DNA of 64,000 bases from JAVBME01 sp031552765 (GTDB lineage Bacteria > Bacillota > Negativicutes > Acidaminococcales > JAISLQ01). The stretch is taken from assembly GCA_031552765.1 (NCBI GenBank), contig JAVBME010000007.1:124001-188000 (forward strand), written 5' to 3'. Position numbers and translations under genes: made by a program. Within the stretch, counting starts at the first letter, position 1; each line of letters opens with the position of its first letter. The notes below the pieces were generated by a model, which made no database searches, was not told where the DNA came from, and saw only the letters and a program-made list of their open reading frames with translations. This document shows, piece after piece, positions 16,259 through 25,429 of the stretch.

Positions 16259-17800
16259 CTATTCCCACTCAATCGTACTGGGCGGTTTACTGGTTATATC
16301 GTATACTATGCGGTTGACGCCTTTGACTTCGTTGACTATGCGCCGTGATATCTTATCGAGTACTTCGTACGGAAGGCGCACCCAGTCGGCGGTCATGCCG
16401 TCGGCGCTTTCCACCACGCGTATGCCTACTGTATAGTCGTAAGTGCGCTCGTCGCCCATCACGCCGACGCTCCTCATAGCCGGCAGTATCGCGAAAGACT
16501 GCCATACTTTCTGGTACAGGCCGGCTGCTTTTATCTCCTCATATACCACCTCGTCGGCGTTGCGCAAGATATCTAAGCGCTCTTTAGTTATCTCGCCGAT
16601 GACGCGTATGGCAAGGCCGGGGCCGGGGAAGGGCTGCCTGGTCACGACGTGTTCCGGCAGGCCAAGCTCTTTGCCAAGGACGCGCACCTCGTCTTTAAAC
16701 AGTTCGCGCAAAGGCTCGAGCAGTTTGAATTTCATATCTTCCGGCAGGCCGCCTACATTGTGGTGGCTTTTTATCACGGCGGCGGTCGCCGTGCCGCTTT
16801 CTATCACGTCGGGGTAAAGAGTGCCCTGTACCAAAAAGTCTATCTCACCAAGTTTAGCGGACTCGGCTTCAAAGACACGGATAAACTCTTCGCCGATGGA
16901 CTTTCTCTTTACCTCCGGGTCGGTCACGCCTCGTACTTTTTCCATAAAGCGCTCGGTCGCATCCACATAGACCAGGTTCATACCCAGCTCATCGCGGAAT
17001 ACTTTGACCACCTGCTCGGGTTCGCCTTTTCGCATAAAACCGTGGTTGACAAATACGCAGGTCAGCTGGTCGCCTATCGCCTCATGCACCAGCCGCGCCG
17101 CCACCGAAGAGTCCACGCCGCCGGAAAGGGCGCACAGTACGTGTTTTTGCCCCACCTGCTCTTTTATGCCGGCAATAGTACTTTCTATGAAAGAGCCCAT
17201 ATCCCAGTCGCCGGAAAGCTTGCAAATGTTGAAAAGAAAGTTCCTTATAAGCTCCGTTCCTTTTTCCGAGTGCACCACTTCCGGGTGGAACTGCACCGCG
17301 TAAAGCTTTTTCCCGGCGTCCGCCATAGCGGCAAAAGGAGCGTTTTTAGTAGAAGCAAGGTTCTTAAAGCTGGGCGGTATCTTGGTCACCAGGTCGCCGT
17401 GGCTCATCCATACCTTAAGGTCTGTCGGCAGTTCAAAGAACAGCCCCAGGTCCTCATGCACCACCAGGTCGGTACTGCCGTATTCGGAAGCTTCCGAGGA
17501 CTTCACCTCGCCGCCCAGAGTGTGCGCCATCAGCTGCATACCGTAACATATGCCCAAAACAGGTATGCCGAGGTCAAATATCTTTTCGTCGCAACGCGGC
17601 GCCTTTTCGCCATATACGCTGTTCGGCCCGCCGGAAAACACTATGCCGCGCGGCGCCAGCTCTTTTATGCGCTCGGCGCTGATATTATACGGGTGTATCT
17701 CGCAGTATACCTTCTCTTCCCGTATCCTCCTGGCGATCAGCTGGCTGTACTGCCCGCCGAAATCCAACACCAGGACGAGTTCGTGCTTTATTGTTTGCAT
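16259..17800 (-). CDS. guaA: GMP synthase (glutamine-hydrolysing)
   Basis: 513 residues, single-chain bacterial type. It converts XMP to GMP. The class I amidotransferase domain has Cys85 (GICYGMQ) and His172/Glu174 (FHPEV). The ATP pyrophosphatase loop SGGVDSS is at 226-232. The C-terminal dimerisation domain ends in the conserved PPSTIEWE. It follows the HD-domain gene by 30 bases and ends with its own terminator. It is not part of the pur operon but is nearby. Confidence 0.97.
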   Translation of the reverse strand: MQTIKHELVLVLDFGGQYSQLIARRIREEKVYCEIHPYNISAERIKELAPRGIVFSGGPNSVYGEKAPRCDEKIFDLGIPVLGICYGMQLMAHTLGGEVKSSEASEYGSTDLVVHEDLGLFFELPTDLKVWMSHGDLVTKIPPSFKNLASTKNAPFAAMADAGKKLYAVQFHPEVVHSEKGTELIRNFLFNICKLSGDWDMGSFIESTIAGIKEQVGQKHVLCALSGGVDSSVAARLVHEAIGDQLTCVFVNHGFMRKGEPEQVVKVFRDELGMNLVYVDATERFMEKVRGVTDPEVKRKSIGEEFIRVFEAESAKLGEIDFLVQGTLYPDVIESGTATAAVIKSHHNVGGLPEDMKFKLLEPLRELFKDEVRVLGKELGLPEHVVTRQPFPGPGLAIRVIGEITKERLDILRNADEVVYEEIKAAGLYQKVWQSFAILPAMRSVGVMGDERTYDYTVGIRVVESADGMTADWVRLPYEVLDKISRRIVNEVKGVNRIVYDITSKPPSTIEWE

Positions 17801-17830
17801 TAAAAATCCTCCCCGAATATTTCACATAAT

Positions 17831-18877
17831 TTAAATAAACAGCTTACCTGTCTCTTTGGCCGCCAAACTTTCCCCGCCGGCCAGCAGCATCTGATAGACG
17901 CGGCTGATGGTCAGAGAAGAAAAAACAAAATTGCGGAACTGGTTGAAATCCCTCCCCGCCAAAGCGGACTGGGCAAAACCGTATTCATTCACGGCAAGCC
18001 CCTGTAAGAACTCCACCGACCGCCTGGCCATAGGCACATTATACACCACCGAATGGTCGGCAAGATAACACAGCCAGTACTCGCCTTTGCCGGTCTCCAG
18101 CGCGATTTCACCTTTTTTGTCCAGTAGGCCGTATTTCACCGGGTCGATATCGGCCACCATAGCCGCAGCCTGCAAAAATCCAGCTATCACGGCGCGGCCT
18201 TTTTTACTGTCCGGCTTCACATGCGTAGCCGCCTGGGCAAAGACCGGGCCGGGCGGAATGCCGCGCCACATGCTCTCGGCCAGACCGTAGATATGGTGCG
18301 CGCCGGTATCCGCTATATTGTACTGCGCCATACAGCTGCCGTCAGGCAGCCACTGCAACACCCACGCTTTGGCCAGGTCGTGTACCGCCTGGGCAAAGAC
18401 TATGATATCCGTATCGTAAGCAAAACCGTACATTTCCCGGTACTGCTCCGCCACGCCTAAAGCCACGCGCAGGTTGCCCTCCACATGCAGCGCCAGGCCG
18501 CCGGGATGGGCGTGATGGCCGTAATAATTGCTGCCGCTGGCCACCCATACCGGCGGCGGCGCTTGGGCGTAAGCCTCGATGTCCGGCATGAACTCTTCTA
18601 CTGTCACCCTGCCGTCCAAAAGACAGGCGTCTACCAGCTTGGCATGCAGCTTTTTACGGGCCGCCTTTTTTTCATATAACTGCATGAAACCGGGCGCACA
18701 GGTATGCAGCATCGCCAGCGCCTCTTCTTTCAGGTAGCCGCCTTGCATGCCTTCCACCGCAGACAATATATAACTGTAGGCCTTGCCCGTATAAACAGAA
18801 CGCGCCGCCATGTCGCGCGGCGACAAGGCAAAGATATCCGCCAGCGCCAAAGGTGCCGGCAAAGATTTATTAAGCAT
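17831..18877 (-). CDS. HD-superfamily metal-dependent hydrolase-like protein
   Basis: 348 residues. The metal-binding pattern is visible: GGLALHVEGN (first His), AQAVHDLAKAW (the His-Asp pair) and GAHHIYGLAE (two further His). This order is that of HD phosphohydrolases. It lacks the GYP motif, so it is not an HD-GYP c-di-GMP phosphodiesterase. The substrate is unknown. It is 30 bases upstream of guaA on the same strand, probably co-transcribed, which suggests a nucleotide-related role, but that is inference. Confidence 0.7.
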   Translation of the reverse strand: MLNKSLPAPLALADIFALSPRDMAARSVYTGKAYSYILSAVEGMQGGYLKEEALAMLHTCAPGFMQLYEKKAARKKLHAKLVDACLLDGRVTVEEFMPDIEAYAQAPPPVWVASGSNYYGHHAHPGGLALHVEGNLRVALGVAEQYREMYGFAYDTDIIVFAQAVHDLAKAWVLQWLPDGSCMAQYNIADTGAHHIYGLAESMWRGIPPGPVFAQAATHVKPDSKKGRAVIAGFLQAAAMVADIDPVKYGLLDKKGEIALETGKGEYWLCYLADHSVVYNVPMARRSVEFLQGLAVNEYGFAQSALAGRDFNQFRNFVFSSLTISRVYQMLLAGGESLAAKETGKLFI

Positions 18878-18956
18878 TTTTTACACCCAAATAAAATTTA
18901 ACGGTTTTTATAATGATATCATATATTTTTATCTTTTTGCTGTGAAAATTCTCGCC

Positions 18957-19298
18957 TCAAAAACTTACGGCAAAGTAACTTTGTGTCTGGAGCAGCCAGA
19001 AGAACAGAGCGCCCAGAGCGATGCTCAAGGCCAGCGATTTTGTTTTCACGGCCACGACGAAAACCCCCAGCGAAGCCAGAAGGTAGATATTGTTGGCAGC
19101 CAGGTTGAGCCCTTCCTGGCGCACGAACACTTCAGAAAAAATCAGTGCGCCAAAAATACTGGCCGGCACATATTTCAGCCACAACTGGAACCACTCCGGC
19201 AGACTCAGGCGCGACAGCAGCACCAGCGGCAAAAAGCGCGGCAGGTAAGTAACAAGCCCCATCAGGACGATGGTCAGCCATATCTCGCTATGCGTCAT
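18957..19298 (-). CDS. azlD: Branched-chain amino acid exporter, small subunit AzlD
   Basis: 113 residues with four hydrophobic segments. The N-terminal MGLVTYLPRFLPL and the WLKYVPASIFGAL segment are typical of AzlD. It overlaps the end of azlC by 4 bases (ATGA), giving coupled translation of the two subunits. The pair exports branched-chain amino acids or analogues across the inner membrane. Confidence 0.9.
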   Translation of the reverse strand: MTHSEIWLTIVLMGLVTYLPRFLPLVLLSRLSLPEWFQLWLKYVPASIFGALIFSEVFVRQEGLNLAANNIYLLASLGVFVVAVKTKSLALSIALGALFFWLLQTQSYFAVSF

Positions 19299-19987
19299 CG
19301 CTCGCCCCTCCCCTGCGCCCGGTACTCAAAAAACGCGGCCAAAGCGGCGGCGGCTACAGCAGCCAGCACCACATGCAGGCGGTAGCCGATAAACAAAGAC
19401 AGCGCCACGGCCAAAACACCTGCCAGCATCCCGGCCAGCAGCATCTTTCGTTCATCAAGATAAAAAGACCACAAGCCTATGAACATGGAAGTCAAGGCAT
19501 AGCCGACCAGTTGCGTATCGACGGCTATAAGCTCGCTGCCGAGGTACCCGGCCACATTGCTCAGCAGCCAGGTGCTGTGGGCTATCACATTTAGGCGCAC
19601 GGCCTCGCCCGGCGACCAGTCCCCTTTTTCAAAAGCCGACAGGTTCATGGCAAAACTCTCGTCGGTTATCTCGTAACCGTAAAAAGCCAAAAAGAGCGGC
19701 GACTTTCCTTTCAAATAGCGCACCAGAGTAGAACTGAATAAAAAATGGCGCAAATTGACCACAAAGATAGTCAGCACTATAGAAATGACAGACGCCGACT
19801 GCATGATCATAGCCATACTGATAAACTGGCCGCTGCCGGCATAAAGTATCAGGCACATGCCCGCTACTTCCCAGAGGCCCAGGCCAACTTTTTGCGCGAA
19901 CATACCGCAGGCCAGCCCCATCGGCAGGTAGCCGAGGCAGACCGGCCAGGCCACTTTTAGTACTTTTATGTTAAAAAGATTTGACAT
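19295..19987 (-). CDS. azlC: Branched-chain amino acid exporter, large subunit AzlC
   Basis: 230 residues, multi-spanning. PVCLGYLPMGLACGMFAQK at the start and LRHFLFSSTL plus FYGYEITDESFA in the middle are AzlC signatures. TTGGAG precedes the ATG by 8 bases. It has its own promoter (20026-20054) divergent from the glutamate synthase genes, which links it by position to nitrogen metabolism. Confidence 0.93.
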   Translation of the reverse strand: MSNLFNIKVLKVAWPVCLGYLPMGLACGMFAQKVGLGLWEVAGMCLILYAGSGQFISMAMIMQSASVISIVLTIFVVNLRHFLFSSTLVRYLKGKSPLFLAFYGYEITDESFAMNLSAFEKGDWSPGEAVRLNVIAHSTWLLSNVAGYLGSELIAVDTQLVGYALTSMFIGLWSFYLDERKMLLAGMLAGVLAVALSLFIGYRLHVVLAAVAAAALAAFFEYRAQGRGER

Positions 19988-20025
19988 GTAAATTGCTCCA
20001 AGATTTAAGTAAATTCATATAAACA

Positions 20026-20054
20026 AGTATACAAATAAATTGTTTTTATCGCAA
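20026..20054 (-). promoter_or_regulatory. Promoter of azlCD
   Basis: Minus strand: TTGCGA, 17 bases, TATACT, about 40 bases upstream of azlC. The -10 overlaps GTATACAAAT; a similar TTTTGTATAC occurs inverted at 20125-20133 in the divergent gap, so a shared operator is possible. Confidence 0.6.
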
Positions 20055-20148
20055 GGCATTCTATTAATTTACATATACTTAAAATATATGCATTTTAAAT
20101 CTCATTTTTGTATATTAATAGAATTTTGTATACATTAAATTTAAAATA

Positions 20149-20177
20149 TTGCATTTTATCAGAATATGGTTTACAAT
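20149..20177 (+). promoter_or_regulatory. Promoter of the glutamate synthase operon
   Basis: TTGCAT, 17 bases, TACAAT, about 70 bases before the start codon at 20246, in a very AT-rich divergent region. Confidence 0.55.
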
Positions 20178-20245
20178 GTTTTTGCGCAAATAAATTTTTA
20201 TGCGGAAATATTCATATTAAAATGCATAAAAGGAGAGTGGCAAAA

Positions 20246-21331
20246 ATGCTGACAAAAGACGAACGCTACCCGTCAGGTTGTTCTATAGCAGGTTTTATCA
20301 ACAAGGACGGCCGGCGCGAAAGCGGCAAACGTATAACAGATTGCATAGAAAATATGCACGAGCGTTCCAACGGCCTGGGCGGCGGCTTTGCCGCCTACGG
20401 CATATACCCGGAATACAAAGAACATTATGCATTGCACCTGTTTTTTAACGACCGGCAAGCACAAAGGAATACCGAAGACTACCTGCACCGGCACGCCGAC
20501 ATCTACAAAAGCGAATTTATACCCACCAGACGAGTAGACCAAATCATCAACCCGCCTATCCTCTGGCGCTATTTCGTCGTCCCCCACCGGCCGAAAAAAG
20601 AAGGGATAAGCGAAGAAGAGTACCTTTCGGAAACCATCATCCATATAAATACCAAAATCGACGGCGCCTTTGTCGCCTCCAGCGGCAAAAACATGGGCGT
20701 ATTCAAGGCCGTCGGTTACCCCGAAGACGTGGCCCGCTTTTATGACCTTGAACAGTACGAAGGCTACATGTGGACGGCGCACGGCCGCTTCCCTACCAAC
20801 ACTCCCGGCTGGTGGGGCGGCGCGCACCCTTTTGGCCTGCTCGACTGGACGGTAGTGCATAACGGCGAGATATCGTCTTACGGCGCCAACTACCGTTACC
20901 TCGAAAGCAAAGGCTACCCCTGCATGCTGATGACTGACACCGAGGTCATACTCTATGCCTGGGACTACCTGGTACGCCGCCACAAGCTGCCCTACGAGAT
21001 AGCAGCCGGCGTCCTTGCCGCGCCGTTTTGGCACGAACTTGACGGCATGGCCGACGACGAGCACGAAGTGCTGGGCAGCGCCCGCATCGTCTATGAGAGC
21101 CTGCTGCTCAACGGCCCCTTCTCCATCCTGGTCACCCGCACCGGCACGCTCATCGGCCTGACCGACCGCATCAAACTGCGCCCCATGGTAGCGGCGGAAA
21201 AAGGAGATACCCTTTATATCGCGACCGAAGAAGCCGCCCTGCGCGTCATCTGCCCGCAGCCCGAACACATCTGGACGCCCGGCGCCAGCGAACTGGTCAT
21301 CGGCCGCCTGAAAGAAGGTGTAGTGGCATGA
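20246..21331 (+). CDS. Glutamate synthase, glutamine amidotransferase subunit (stand-alone class II GATase domain)
   Basis: 362 residues. It is the first domain of large GltB encoded as a separate gene, the arrangement known in archaea and some anaerobes (and GlxB in rhizobia). The expected catalytic cysteine is Cys12 (SGCSIAG), which implies N-terminal processing. HGRFPTNTPG and VVHNGEISSYGANYR are the class II glutaminase signatures. It supplies ammonia from glutamine to the FMN subunit. AAAGGAGAG lies 7 bases before ATG 20246; a longer frame from 20108 runs through the promoter and is rejected. It overlaps the next gene by 4 bases. Confidence 0.88.
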   Translation: MLTKDERYPSGCSIAGFINKDGRRESGKRITDCIENMHERSNGLGGGFAAYGIYPEYKEHYALHLFFNDRQAQRNTEDYLHRHADIYKSEFIPTRRVDQIINPPILWRYFVVPHRPKKEGISEEEYLSETIIHINTKIDGAFVASSGKNMGVFKAVGYPEDVARFYDLEQYEGYMWTAHGRFPTNTPGWWGGAHPFGLLDWTVVHNGEISSYGANYRYLESKGYPCMLMTDTEVILYAWDYLVRRHKLPYEIAAGVLAAPFWHELDGMADDEHEVLGSARIVYESLLLNGPFSILVTRTGTLIGLTDRIKLRPMVAAEKGDTLYIATEEAALRVICPQPEHIWTPGASELVIGRLKEGVVA

Positions 21332-22833
21332 AACATCAACTGTTGCCGGAATTCCACATTGATATAAATGAAAACTGCATACAATGCAAAAAATGCGTGG
21401 CGGAATGCTGTTTTGAAGCGCTAAGTTTCAAAAATGGTAAAATAACCGGCAGCGACCGCGCCTGCGTGGCCTGCCACCGCTGCACCAGCATCTGCCCCAC
21501 CGCTGCCATCAGCGTGGGTAAACACCCCTCCTCTTTTCGCGAAAACCCTTACTGGCAGCCGCATTACATCAGCGGTATCTGCAAGCAGGCCAACACCGGC
21601 GCCAAACTGCTCGGCTCCTGCGGCTGCGATAAGCCTTACCCTGTCTACTTCGACCACCTGCTGCTTGACGCCTGCCAGGTGACCAATCCTTCGCTCGACC
21701 CTTTGCGCGAGCCGATGGAGATACGCACCCACCTCGGGCAAAGGCCGGAAAGCATCAAACTGGAAGAAAAGCCTGGCGGCGGCTACAAACTAGCGGAAAA
21801 ATTGCCGCCGCGCATCCATCTTGATACCCCCATCATGTTCGCCGCCATGAGCTACGGCGCTATCAGCCTCAACGCCCACCGGGCGCTGGCCAAAGCCGCC
21901 GCCCAGTGCGGCACTTTGATGAACGTCGGCGAGGGGGGCCTCCATAAAGACCTTTATCCTTATGGCAAAAATATCGTCGTACAATGCGCCTCCGGTCGTT
22001 TCGGCGTCAGCCTCGACATGCTGGAGACAAGCGCCTTCATCGAAATTAAAATCGGCCAAGGCGCCAAACCGGGCATCGGCGGCCATGTACCGGGTGAAAA
22101 GGTGGACGAGAACGTATCCGCCACCCGCATGATCCCGGTCGGCACGGACGCGCTGTCGCCCGCCCCGCACCACGACATATATTCTATCGAAGACCTGCGC
22201 CAGCTCATCTTTGCTCTTAAAGAAGCGACCAACTACGAAAAACCCGTAGCAGTCAAAGTATCCGCCGTGCACAACATCGCCCCTATCGTAGTCGGCTCGG
22301 TACGGGCCGGGGCGGACATCATCGCCATCGACGGCCTGCGCGGCTCGACCGGCGCCGCGCCTACCATGATAAAAAACAATGTCGGCATCCCTATAGAGAT
22401 AGCCATTGCTACAGTGGACGAGCGGCTGCGCAAGGAAAACATCCGCCACCGCGCTTCCATCGTCGCCGCCGGCGGCATCAGAAACAGCGCCGACACTTTA
22501 AAAGCTATCGCGCTTGGCGCGGACGCCGTATACATAGGACAGGCCGCCCTCATCGCCATGGGCTGCCGCATCTGCCAGCAATGCCACACCGGAAAATGCG
22601 CCTGGGGCATTGCCACGCAACGGCCGGAGCTCACCTCACGCCTCGACCCGGACGAAACCGCGCAGTTTTTGTCCAACCTGGTACGCGGCTGGAGCCTCGA
22701 GATAAAAGAAATGCTCGGCGCCATGGGCGTCAACGCCCTAGAATCCGTCCGCGGCAGCCGTGAACGCCTGCGCGGCATCGGCCTTACGCAGAACGAACTG
22801 GAAATACTCGGCGTCAAGCCGGCGGGGAGGTAA
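21328..22833 (+). CDS. Glutamate synthase FMN-binding subunit with N-terminal ferredoxin domain
   Basis: 501 residues. Residues 1-60 hold two 4Fe-4S motifs (CIQCKKCVAEC and CVACHRCTSICP). The rest is the TIM-barrel glutamate synthase domain (Glu_synthase): GEGGLHKD, KIGQGAKPGIGGH, GLRGSTGAAP, AAGGIRNSADTLKAIALGAD. A cysteine cluster CRICQQCHTGKC near 410 corresponds to the 3Fe-4S site. It converts 2-oxoglutarate and ammonia to glutamate with electrons received through its own iron-sulfur domain, so the donor may be ferredoxin rather than NADPH. Its 2-oxoglutarate substrate links it to korDABC. Confidence 0.9.
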   Translation: MKHQLLPEFHIDINENCIQCKKCVAECCFEALSFKNGKITGSDRACVACHRCTSICPTAAISVGKHPSSFRENPYWQPHYISGICKQANTGAKLLGSCGCDKPYPVYFDHLLLDACQVTNPSLDPLREPMEIRTHLGQRPESIKLEEKPGGGYKLAEKLPPRIHLDTPIMFAAMSYGAISLNAHRALAKAAAQCGTLMNVGEGGLHKDLYPYGKNIVVQCASGRFGVSLDMLETSAFIEIKIGQGAKPGIGGHVPGEKVDENVSATRMIPVGTDALSPAPHHDIYSIEDLRQLIFALKEATNYEKPVAVKVSAVHNIAPIVVGSVRAGADIIAIDGLRGSTGAAPTMIKNNVGIPIEIAIATVDERLRKENIRHRASIVAAGGIRNSADTLKAIALGADAVYIGQAALIAMGCRICQQCHTGKCAWGIATQRPELTSRLDPDETAQFLSNLVRGWSLEIKEMLGAMGVNALESVRGSRERLRGIGLTQNELEILGVKPAGR

Positions 22834-22838
22834 ATGAT

Positions 22839-23585
22839 ATGAAAAAAGTGACTATAGACGCCAGCGGCCTCTCCTATCACGACCTCAACCAACTGATCAA
22901 AAACGCCGCAAAGGGCGGCGCGGACGACATAGAAGTGGCCAACCTCAGCGGCCAGCGTTATATCGGCAGCGGCATCAAAAAAGAAGTCGCCCTCAAACTG
23001 CACGGCACGCCTGGCTCAGATCTCGCCGCCTTCAATTACGGCCCGCGCATCGAAGTGTTCGGCTGCGGGCAAGAAGCGGTGGGCAACACCATGAACAGCG
23101 GCGATATCACCATCCACGGCCACTGCAACGACGTGCTTGGCATATCCATGCGCGGCGGCAGTATTTTCGTGCGCGACTACGCCGGCTACCGCGTCGGCCT
23201 GCACATGAAAGAATACCAGGACATCGTCCCGACCATCGTCATCGGCGGCCCGGTCGGCCACTTTCTCGGCGAATATATGGCCGGCGGCGTCATTCTCGTC
23301 CTTGGCCTCAATTCGCGCAACGGCGGCTCGCCTATCGCCGGTAATTTCATAGGTACCGGCATGCACGGCGGCGTCATTTACCTGAGGGGCGAAGTACAGC
23401 CAGGCCAACTAGGCAAAGAAGTCAGCGTCACACCCATGGAAGAAGCCGACCGGCAAACCGTGCGCCAGCTAGTCAGCCAATACTGCCAGCGCTTTGGCGA
23501 CAACGAAACAGAAATACTGGCCGCGGAATTCACCAAACTCAAGCCGATATCCTCACGCCCCTACGGGCAACTCTACGTATCGTAA
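22839..23585 (+). CDS. Glutamate synthase GXGXG-domain subunit
   Basis: 248 residues. It matches the C-terminal beta-helix (alpha subunit, domain 3) of GltB, with repeated Gly motifs such as NTMNSGDITIHGHCND, GISMRGGSIFVRD and GTGMHGGVIYLRG. This domain has a structural role. GGGAGGT overlaps the end of the previous gene. The three consecutive genes therefore equal one GltB split into its parts, with no GltD partner nearby. Confidence 0.9.
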   Translation: MKKVTIDASGLSYHDLNQLIKNAAKGGADDIEVANLSGQRYIGSGIKKEVALKLHGTPGSDLAAFNYGPRIEVFGCGQEAVGNTMNSGDITIHGHCNDVLGISMRGGSIFVRDYAGYRVGLHMKEYQDIVPTIVIGGPVGHFLGEYMAGGVILVLGLNSRNGGSPIAGNFIGTGMHGGVIYLRGEVQPGQLGKEVSVTPMEEADRQTVRQLVSQYCQRFGDNETEILAAEFTKLKPISSRPYGQLYVS

Positions 23586-23631
23586 AAAACATTATACGGC
23601 TTACCAAAAGGTATGCCGACAAAACGTTTTA

Positions 23632-23640
23632 TGTTATAAT
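23632..23640 (+). promoter_or_regulatory. Extended -10 promoter before the small protein gene
   Basis: TGTTATAAT, a perfect extended -10, about 60 bases before ATG 23702. It shows that the small gene can be transcribed separately from the glutamate synthase operon. Confidence 0.5.
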
Positions 23641-23701
23641 TTAGGCAAATACAGAAAGGAGGTAGAGAGCAAGCCAAAAAAATCGAAAAGAGGTGTCAGA
23701 T

Positions 23702-23929
23702 ATGTCCGGCTGCACAAAAGGCGGCCCTGGCGAATATAGCAGCCTCAGCGACAGCAAGGCCTACAAACCCGCGGACTTGAAACTACCCGTCCGCCACGAC
23801 AACGCCGACAGCATAGCAAACAAGTCGGATAACCTTAAAATACAGGCCAGACGTAGCGTAGCAAAAGCAAAAGAAGCTGTGTCCGACGCCTTCAAAGAAG
23901 TCAAGGAAAAAGCTGATAAACATACTTAA
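23702..23929 (+). CDS. Small charged protein of unknown function
   Basis: 75 residues. The N-terminus has one cysteine in a glycine-rich stretch (SGCTKGGPGEY). The C-terminal half is a predicted amphipathic, lysine- and alanine-rich helix (RRSVAKAKEAVSDAFKEVKE). AGAGG is 8 bases before the ATG; a GTG 9 bases upstream overlaps it. It has its own promoter-like -10 and a terminator 80 bases after the stop, so it looks like a real single gene. I do not recognise the family. Confidence 0.6.
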   Translation: MSGCTKGGPGEYSSLSDSKAYKPADLKLPVRHDNADSIANKSDNLKIQARRSVAKAKEAVSDAFKEVKEKADKHT

Positions 23930-24008
23930 CACCAGCCCTATAAGGGCATGTTACCGTCCTATGCCTAAAGTCATTCTGAAAGATTTGCCAACCGCACCAC
24001 ATTTTCTG

Positions 24009-24037
24009 GCAGCCCCTGCATAAGGGGCTGCTATTTT
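24009..24037 (+). terminator. Terminator after the small protein gene
   Basis: GCAGCCCCT / AGGGGCTGC, a 9-bp stem with a 5-base loop, followed by TATTTTC. Confidence 0.8.
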
Positions 24038-24050
24038 CGTTACACAAGAA

Positions 24051-24079
24051 AAAAGACAAAGGGCAATCCCTTGTCTTTT
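24051..24079 (-). terminator. Terminator of the NtrC-type regulator gene
   Basis: AAAAGACAA(A)GGG / CCCTTGTCTTTT with a 4-base loop, 4 bases past the minus-strand stop. Confidence 0.8.
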
Positions 24080-24082
24080 ACC

Positions 24083-25411
24083 CTACTTCTTATTCTTCAA
24101 AATCCCATACCGCTGCATCTTGTTGCGCAGCGTCGTCCTGGTTATGCCCAGCTCGTCCGCCGCCCGGGAAATATTGTAGTTATACTTTTCCAGGCAGTCC
24201 ATTATCGCCTTGCGCTCGCTCTCCTCCAGCGTCCAGGCTATCGGCTCGTCGCTCCTACTGCTCTTTATCTCGTCCGGCAGGTCGCAAACCTCTATAGAAC
24301 TCTTTTGCGACAATATTATTATCCGCTCTATCGTGTTCTTCAGCTCACGCACATTGCCCAGCCACTCGTAATTTACCAAAAGCTGCATCGCGTCTTCTTC
24401 GACGCCGGTTATCGGCGACTCTATACGCTCTTTATAAAAGCGGAGAAAATAATCCACCAGCGGCCTTATATCCTCCCGCCGCTCGCGCAGCGGCGGCAAC
24501 CGCACCGGGATGATATTCAGCCGGAAAAACAGGTCCATCCTAAAAGCCCCCCTGGCCATCTGGGCCTGCAAATCCTTATTGGTCGCCGCTATCACCAGCG
24601 CGTCAAAATCCAGCTCCTCTGTCCCGCCCACCTTGCGGTACTTCTTGCTCTCCAAAACGCGCAGCAGCTTGGCCTGCAGCTCCAGATCCATATCGCCGAC
24701 CTCGTCCAGGAACAGTATCCCGTTATGCGCCTTATCCAGCAGCCCGGCCTTGTCCTGCTTGGCCTCGCTGAACGCCCCCTTCTCGTAGCCAAACAGCTCG
24801 CTCTCCTGCAAGGTTTTAGGTATCGCCGCGCAGTTTAGCGCCACAAAATTCTTGCCCGCGCCAAAACTCTTCCATATATAATTGGCCACCACTTCCTTGC
24901 CCGTACCGCTCTCGCCCTGGATGAGGATATTGGTATTATGCCGGCTCTTAGCTATTTGCGCCACCGTATCCTTGATAAACCCCACAGCTTTACTTGATCC
25001 GGTAAAAGGGTTCGTCCCCTCGTCAAAAGTGCTGATAGGCGCGCGTTTTTTTATAAAACTCAACGCCTCGGCGATAGACGCCGACACCTCTTTTAAAGAA
25101 AACGGCTTGGTAAAATAATCATACGCCCCCAGCTTCATCGCCTTGACCGCCAATTTCGCCTCATTCATGAAAGTTATCATGATGACCACCGTCTTTATCT
25201 TGGCCTCATTTACCTTATTTAAAACATCCAGGCCGCTGATGCCCGGCAGCTGGATATCCACTATCGCCAGGTCGATATCGCCGCCGCGCAGCGCCTCCAT
25301 CCCCTTCTCGCCCGACTCGGCCGCAAGCACCTCTACCCCCTCCAGCTTCGAGAGCTGTATCCTGAGCGAATGCCTTATGCTCATCTCGTCGTCTATTATC
25401 AGTATCTTCAC
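24083..25411 (-). CDS. NtrC-family sigma-54-dependent response regulator
   Basis: 442 residues. Receiver domain with Asp52 (AIVDIQLPG) and Lys102; AAA+ domain with Walker A GESGTGKE (166-173) and Walker B LFLDE (233-237); Fis-type HTH at the C-terminus (ISRAADELGITRTTLRNKMQ). The sigma-54 contact loop reads GAFSEA (212-217) instead of the usual GAFTGA. The start is GTG. It follows the Cache kinase gene by 18 bases, so the two form a two-component pair. A sigma-54 promoter at 30533-30547, upstream of the CoA-transferase gene, is its most likely target. Confidence 0.94.
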   Translation of the reverse strand: MKILIIDDEMSIRHSLRIQLSKLEGVEVLAAESGEKGMEALRGGDIDLAIVDIQLPGISGLDVLNKVNEAKIKTVVIMITFMNEAKLAVKAMKLGAYDYFTKPFSLKEVSASIAEALSFIKKRAPISTFDEGTNPFTGSSKAVGFIKDTVAQIAKSRHNTNILIQGESGTGKEVVANYIWKSFGAGKNFVALNCAAIPKTLQESELFGYEKGAFSEAKQDKAGLLDKAHNGILFLDEVGDMDLELQAKLLRVLESKKYRKVGGTEELDFDALVIAATNKDLQAQMARGAFRMDLFFRLNIIPVRLPPLRERREDIRPLVDYFLRFYKERIESPITGVEEDAMQLLVNYEWLGNVRELKNTIERIIILSQKSSIEVCDLPDEIKSSRSDEPIAWTLEESERKAIMDCLEKYNYNISRAADELGITRTTLRNKMQRYGILKNKK

Positions 25412-25429
25412 CCTATCACCCTTTCCGCC

